Below are positions 58,304 to 64,000 of a stretch of DNA of 64,000 bases, piece after piece; the stretch's first letter is position 1, and every line of letters begins with the position of its first letter. Under the pieces are notes generated by a model. It did no database searches and was not told the origin of the DNA. It saw nothing but the letters and a program-made list of their open reading frames with translations. Source of the DNA: Scedosporium boydii (lineage: Eukaryota > Ascomycota > Sordariomycetes > Microascales > Microascaceae). The stretch is from contig NJFT01000039.1 in the NCBI GenBank assembly GCA_002221725.1, forward strand, positions 62,001-126,000. Reading direction: 5' to 3'. The position numbers and the translations under genes are program-made.

Positions 58304-59312
58304 GTTGGAGACGGTCTTCGTCTGCTAGGGGATAGAAGTATGACGCGGGGCGGGAAACTGGAGAAAGAAACCTAGGAGCGGTATAAAGGCAAAGTCATAA
58401 GCTCCGGTCGACCTTGTCGAAGTAGGTGGATGGTGTCGAAGCATTGGAAGAACTCCGAGTGCGTATCATCCCGGGGCAGGCTGAGGCTATATAAGTGCCA
58501 GTCAAAGGCCAGAGCCCATTCGACAAGTCACTTTAATCCCAAGTCAACTTTCCGCCTCGTGTCTGCCTGTAGATGCACAACTAAGCTGCCTTTCTGCATC
58601 CAGCAGCCAACCACCAATGCGCACTGCAGATCCCAAGCCCCCTCATCCTGTCCACACCATCAATCCATTCCGGCTCCAATAGATGACGGGAGATGATGAC
58701 AAGAGGGTAACCAGTTCAGCAGGCTCTGAAGTTGGTTGGCTCAACCGCATTGTTTACCTCCTTGACGTATGTTTAAGCCAGCATGCAGAGGAGTAGAAAA
58801 AAAAACAGCGCATAGAAGATGGCGAAGTTGTTGGCTGAATCGGATTACGGAGAACATACTGATGGATACAATTGCAAAGTGGTCGCTTATCGCTTATCGA
58901 TTCAAGAAACGGCCGCCAGAGGCACCTCAACTTACGGGAAGAACACTTCACTTCCTCCGTTGGGGTATACTAGATTGCCCCTGTTACACTACACGATGCG
59001 AGCAAGCATAAGTGCAATGAAGCGAAGTACCCCAGAGTCATCTCTCAGTACCTCATCCAAGTATACCAAGCATCTATTCACACAACCCACTATCATCACA
59101 TCTCATCATCTAGCCTGTCCATTGAAGCAGACACCCACCAATGCACTCATCTATGATATACCCAGAAGGGGGGAGACGTAAATAAAAGAGACAAAACATA
59201 GTACCCCAAAAACAGCCACTACAGGACTTCTTAGATAGCTAGCACTGGATAGCACCCAACGAGGGAAAAAGAGTCTTTCCTCTCTCTCTGATGGCCTTTT
59301 CTTCTTCTTCTT
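58304..59312. other. Intergenic; possible relict of a dispersed repeat
   Basis: The segment 58880-59085 resembles, in two colinear blocks, the sequence on both sides of the MITE at 52480-52580 and 52861-52945 (shared CGCTTATCGA with a nearby GCACCTCA; shared CGAAGTACC and TCTCTCAGTA). No gene is supported. Confidence 0.4.
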
Positions 59313-62300
59313 CTATTTCCCCCTCCCGGCCTCGGCACTCAAATCCCTCTCCACCATCTCAAGCGCCCCCAAACTAGGAAACCTCTTCGAAAAATCCCGA
59401 ATATAATCCTCTTTCTGCCCCTGCGTCATATCAGGCGCGAACCCCTCAGTCGGCACCCGAGACTGCTGATAAATCGCCGGTTTAGGAGGCGACGGAGGCC
59501 GTCCCCCCGTAGGGATATTATTCAAGTGCGTAGGCTTCCTTGGCGCGACGGGCTTCGGTCCAAGAGCGGGCTTCCCGCCGCGGATAGACACCCCACCTCC
59601 GGCGAGGGCTCCGGGAGCGGCCGAGGAGGAGGCCGCCGCCGCCTGCACAACCCTGGTGGGCTTCGAACCTACAGGTTTCCTCGGCAGTTCGGGCAGCTGC
59701 TTGTTTATTTGGGTCTGCGTCGCCGCCGCATCCGAGTAATGTCCGTAACCCTGCGCCGTGCGCGGAATATTCGTCGTCGACTTCTGCTCCTCCTTGAGCA
59801 GGCTCTGCACGCGGTTCTGGATGCTCACGGCCCGCGAAACCCCGCCGATCGATTTCGGAAGAAGAGGCGGAGCCACTTGTCCTCCTTCCTTGCTCGTGAC
59901 GCGCTGGCGGTACTCGGCCGCCGCGGCCTCGACGCGCCGCTCTTCTTCCTCAAGGCGCATGCGCTCGACTTCGCGGCGCATTTCGGGCGTCATGTTCTCC
60001 TCCTGTAGGTCTTCGTGGTGGAGGCGGCCGTCGTCGCTGAGGCCGTCCGTCGCTTCTGAGCCGGCAATGGGGGTGAGTACCGTGCGTTCGGGGCTTCCCC
60101 TCAGGGGAGAAGGAGTCCGCGCGGGTGGTAGTTGTGGTGGTTGTGATTGTTGCTGCTGTTGTTGCGGTGGTGAGTTGCTGCCCTCGAATCGCTTAAAGGC
60201 ATCGCCGAATTTGCCCGCAATGATGTTCTTGCCAGAAATGGATGTAATGCTGCGATGCTTCCCATGCTTCAAGGACCTGTCCTTCTTCTTTTCGTCGTTT
60301 TCCATGCTCCGGAGGAAGTCGACGTTCGATTCAATGGTGGCATTGTTAGTGTCCGTCTTAAGATCAGGTGCGGGAGACGCTGCCGTCTTGCTTAAACTCG
60401 GTAGCCGTTGGTGGAGAGAGCTCTGTGACTTGGCCGCTTCTCGTTCGCGGAGGAAATCTAGGTTAGACTCGAGGTGTGTGCTAGACGGGCGTGGCCTGTC
60501 TCCGAGGGTGCTACGGTGGGGCACCTCCGACAGATCAAGCAGATCCGCGGTAGGGCGACTGCCTTCGAGTGATGGCCGTGAAGATGATGGATGGCGCGCG
60601 TGTCCGGACGGCTGTACAGTAGCAGGTCTCGAGGCGGACGACGACCTATCGTCTGGCCTACCCCAGCCCTGGGGAGTAGAGCTGGGCTCTAGAATACCAC
60701 TCACATTCACAGGCGGCTTCTGGTCGGCAGGCGGGAATCGATATATTGGAGGTGTGCTCCTATGCGTCGACTCGTCACGAGGAGGGGTGGTCATGGTGCC
60801 CGTCGACACGTAGTTTGACTTTGTGGATATCGCCTGCAGCTCAGGGTTGCTCGTAATGATGGCCTGGGCGCGGCTCATCTCGGTAGGCTTGGGAGGACCC
60901 GAGGACGACTTCTTCGAGTTGATGACCATGGACGGCGGTCGTGGCTGCGACTGGGCGACGGGGGGAGTGCTAGCAGCCGGCTTCGGTACATCGGCAACCT
61001 TCGGGGGACTACCCCTAGGAAGAGCGAAAGCCTCATCGGCCAACTTCTCAGAGACGCGATCCCTCAGATCTTCGGTCCCCGGAGCTGGTGACGGCGGCGA
61101 GTCAAAGTCGAACTTCATGCCTTTAGTGTGGAAAAGGTCGAATTGGTCCAAAGTGGGGAAGCGCGAGGATAGCTCATCTGCTTTTCCGGTTCCCTTATTC
61201 GAATCGAGTGCGGCAAACGGATCGCCATTGACTCTCTGGGGAGATCGATCTGGCTTTTTCTGGCTCTGTTGTTGGAGATGAGGCGTAGGCGTTGCTGCCG
61301 GAGGCCGGCCTCTTCGCATAGGCACGACGTCTGGTATTACTTGTTGCTGCTGTACCGGAGGTGAGAAAGTAGCACCCACGACCGGCGTGGATTGCGGCCT
61401 AGATCCGTTAGAACCTGAGTGGGAGGTAGATTGTGTCGCCGACTTTGCGCTCTCCGCGTATATCTGTAAAGGAAAATAGGACTACATGTCAGTCATGCCC
61501 TCCAGGCAGGTATGAAGAGTACTACATACGTCCTTAATGGGCACCTTGCGACCTTGCATCGCACATGCCTCTTGGAGAACCTGATAGATATTGGGTCGAG
61601 ACTGCTGGTTCTCGCGTAGCATCGAAGCTGTAATATCCCTCTCAGTTAGCCGACACAGCTTCAACATCAGACCAAAATGTCTCCTCCTTGTCTCTCAACA
61701 TACCAATAAGCTTCTTCAACCTCTCAGAAAAGACGGGATAGCTAGGAAATCGGAAGCTCGCATTCATAATCGCCAGCGGTCCCTGGTCCTCAAACGGCGT
61801 CGTGTAATAGCACAGCTTGTACAACAGCACGCCGAGCGCCCATATATCCGACTTTTCGTCAATCGGCTGATTCTTGTACACGTCGACCATCTCAGGGCTC
61901 CTGTACTGCAGGGTGGTATGCTTCTGGATATCCTCCTCGATCAAGCGGCATTCGACGACCGTCGTAGGAGCCGGCTTGGGCGGCGCCGCCGAGCCGAAAT
62001 CGCACACCTTGAACCTCTTGCCATTCCCGGACTTCGTGATCAGCACGTTCTCGACCTTGAGATCGCGGTGCAGTAACGGCGGCTTCAGGTAATGCATGCA
62101 CGCCACGCCCTCGGCGACGTCCGTGAAGATATTGAGGATCTCGGGCTCCGTCAACCGATGCTGCAATCGCGTGTTCATAAAGTCAATCAGCCCCCCGCCG
62201 TTACAATACTCCATCAGCAAGAAGACCTCGTAGCCTCCGCCCCTCATCTCGGAGGCGTGCGAGTCGATGTATGTGACGATGGGCCGGTGCCCCTTGAGCC

Positions 62301-62616
62301 TCTTCATGGTCTCGACTTCGGTCCGCATGCCACGGAGGGTGTCCTTGTCGGGAACGGCAACTCGCTTGAGAACGGCTAGGTCGGTGCCGTCGATGGGATG
62401 GGGCAGCTTGACGAGGTAGACGTGGGCGAAACCGCCCTCGGAAAGGTACTTCTGTATGACAACCCGGTGGCTCCCGACCTGGATCTTGGTGCCGGGGGAA
62501 AATGTCCCCGGGGGCGCCGCCGGGCCCATGTGCATCGGGGCCGCGTAGGCGGCATGGTGGTGCTGGGCTGGCCTGCCAGAGGCAGCATGGGGCGCTTGGT
62601 AACCGTACGAAGCCAT
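59313..62616 (-). CDS. Ark1/Prk1/NAK-family protein kinase
   Basis: Three exons: 62616-61704, 61627-61530 and 61463-59313 (introns 76 and 66 bp); 1053 aa. The kinase domain covers about residues 50-335: glycine-rich loop LSEGGFAHVYLV, lysine in AVLKRV (about 84), catalytic loop HRDLKVENVL (about 183), DFG (about 206) and the family-typical activation segment QKHTTLQYRSPEMVD. The long tail is rich in Pro, Ser and Gln with poly-Q runs and a predicted coiled segment (MRREVERMRLEEEERR). Kinases of this family (yeast Ark1, Prk1, Akl1; animal AAK1, GAK) phosphorylate Thr in endocytic coat proteins such as Pan1/Sla1 and AP-2 and control coat disassembly and actin patches. The start is the first true ATG (MASYGYQAPH); an upstream TTG frame adds 53 codons. 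Confidence 0.94.
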
Positions 62617-64000
62617 CTGGGGAGAGAGTCTGGGGTCTTGTCTCACAGAAGGAGGGCGGGGGAAGGAATCGTTAGAGAGTGTTTTGCCAGGACCGGTAAC
62701 GAAGCCCGGGGGTCTCGCGGATCGAAAATCGGGAGGAATTCGAGAAAGATTGTCGTAGTATATAGAAAGGGACAAGACCAGGGGGAGGTCGAGTGGTAGC
62801 GCAGGTCGTTGGGTGTGGGGTGTGGATGGAGAGGGTCCTCGGAAGAGGTAAAGCTCTGGTTCTGGAGTGGATTTTCGGGTGCTACAACATCGAGGCGGTC
62901 AAAAGGGGGGGGTTGTTCCAGGATCGACGAAAACCGGCGTCTCTATAAAAGACGCATTCTAGTATACTCAAGGAGAAAAGAGCAAAAATTCGCAAGGTGA
63001 GAAAGAAGAAATCAATGACGGGGTGTGGAAGGACTGGAGGTTGATTCCTTGTCGCGATCCCGCCTGTGTCTGTGTCTATTCGACTACCTGGATAACTTGT
63101 AGCCTGTACGAAGGAGCAAAGGCTTGCCTCAAGTTCAGATGGCGGAGCTAAGGGACAATGATCAAATGGGACTGGACAAAAAGGCGGGTGACTCTCTGGT
63201 TGGCCTGGGCTGTGGAATCGCCCTGTCCTGTTTCGCCAGGGGCCTTGAAGCCGAGCTGATGCGCTCAGGTCCCCAAATGTCAGAGCCTAAGATCACGTGG
63301 ATCTAGGCACCAGACTAACAATTTTGAAGCGCCATGTACCTTCTGCTGAGGTACCGAGGTACACACATCTCACCTCCAACTGCTGCAGCGCTGGCGTTCC
63401 TCAGTTGAGAACTCCATTGTCGAGATCCAAGCAACAAAGAACAAAGACTCTCGATTTTTCCTTCGAGTTTTACACGAGGGTGCCTGAAGCCCACCTTGGG
63501 TTCTCTCCCACAATGCATTGACTTTTATTACTGCCCAAGGTCGGATCGGAGAATTTTAGAACTTTCATCCCATCATATATCCACACATATCAATTTGATC
63601 CATGCCCATTGTCTCTTCCAGCCTGAATGATGATCCGGCATACATCGACCCCTTATTATGCTTCTTTATCGTGATAGTTCCTGTACTTTGTATGCGGGAG
63701 AGCGTTTCCGTTCAGCGTGGGGCTCAGGATCCTCAGTAGCATGGCCGATCTTGGCGATGACGAGTCCCTCTTTGATCTACATTGCTCACATACTTCGGAC
63801 ATCCTTCAATTGCTAACGCCTTGAGGATATGCATACAGATGCTGGTGAGGCGCAGAGGATGCAGAAATATTTAGCTCCGCCCCAAGTCGTTTCCATGGGT
63901 TGTATCACAACACAACCAGAGCCTCATATTCCAAGAGACACAGAGAGTGTATAGGACGTCCAAACTCCCCCTTCTCTGAAACTCGAAAAACAAAAAGAAA
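62617..64000. other. Gene-free right edge
   Basis: Promoter and leader of the kinase gene, then sequence without a supported gene. Short frames (for example 63124-63306) are unrecognised. Confidence 0.55.

Noticed and set aside
1..64000. CRISPR array, operons, bacterial mobile elements, rRNA genes
   Set aside because: No regularly spaced direct repeats, no bacterial ribosome-binding context and no rRNA sequence recognised; the window is fungal nuclear DNA.
1..64000. RIP-mutated transposon blocks
   Set aside because: I saw no extended A/T-rich region with transposase or reverse-transcriptase remnants; lesions in the decayed gene are not C-to-T transitions.

Overview
The window is nuclear DNA of a filamentous ascomycete (Pezizomycotina, probably a Sordariomycete). 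The evidence is: short GT-AG introns (mostly 55-180 bp) with CTAAC-type branch points, strong third-position G/C bias in the real reading frames, long pyrimidine-rich leaders, and a gene set typical of these fungi (Aquarius/Cwf11, eIF4G, Pol alpha, INSIG, Ark/Prk kinase, CrgA-like RING-LON protein). I resolved intron boundaries by hand. For each spliced gene the joined exons keep one open frame through family-conserved motifs. The species cannot be fixed from sequence alone.

Left half (1-34 kb), mostly housekeeping. A small-molecule phosphotransferase (1045-2352, minus) and a two-PH-domain protein (5004-6362) are followed by the spliceosomal helicase-fold protein Aquarius/Cwf11 (7401-12095). 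A very long gene-free stretch (12.1-18.8 kb) leads into translation factor eIF4G (18786-23761). On the minus strand follow a THO complex subunit 1 protein that carries a guanylate-kinase-like domain at its C-terminus (25847-28686) and the catalytic subunit of DNA polymerase alpha (29671-34369). Pol alpha shares a 567-bp divergent promoter, containing an MCB-type ACGCGT box, with a mitochondrial PPR-like gene (34937-37093).

Right half (37-64 kb), more accessory in character. It holds a RING-LON protein whose last 25-nt exon encodes a CaaX box (37814-40019), an orphan protein with a Cys/Gly-rich tail (41468-42565), a truncated 2EXR-like fragment, an ankyrin-repeat protein, an INSIG homologue and the ribosome-assembly factor Mak11. 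Next come a 277-bp MITE-like element with 30-bp inverted repeats, a secreted Hsp70-like protein ending in KDEL, and a tRNA-derived SINE-like element. Then follows a decayed gene with two frameshifts, one nonsense codon and a 102-bp tandem duplication, and finally an Ark/Prk-type protein kinase (59313-62616).

The observations most worth a second look are the THOC1-guanylate kinase fusion, the KDEL-tagged degenerate Hsp70, the intron that decides whether the RING-LON protein carries a CaaX box, the MITE and SINE pair around the accessory genes, and a 9-mer (TACGAAGTA) that I found eight times, always outside genes.
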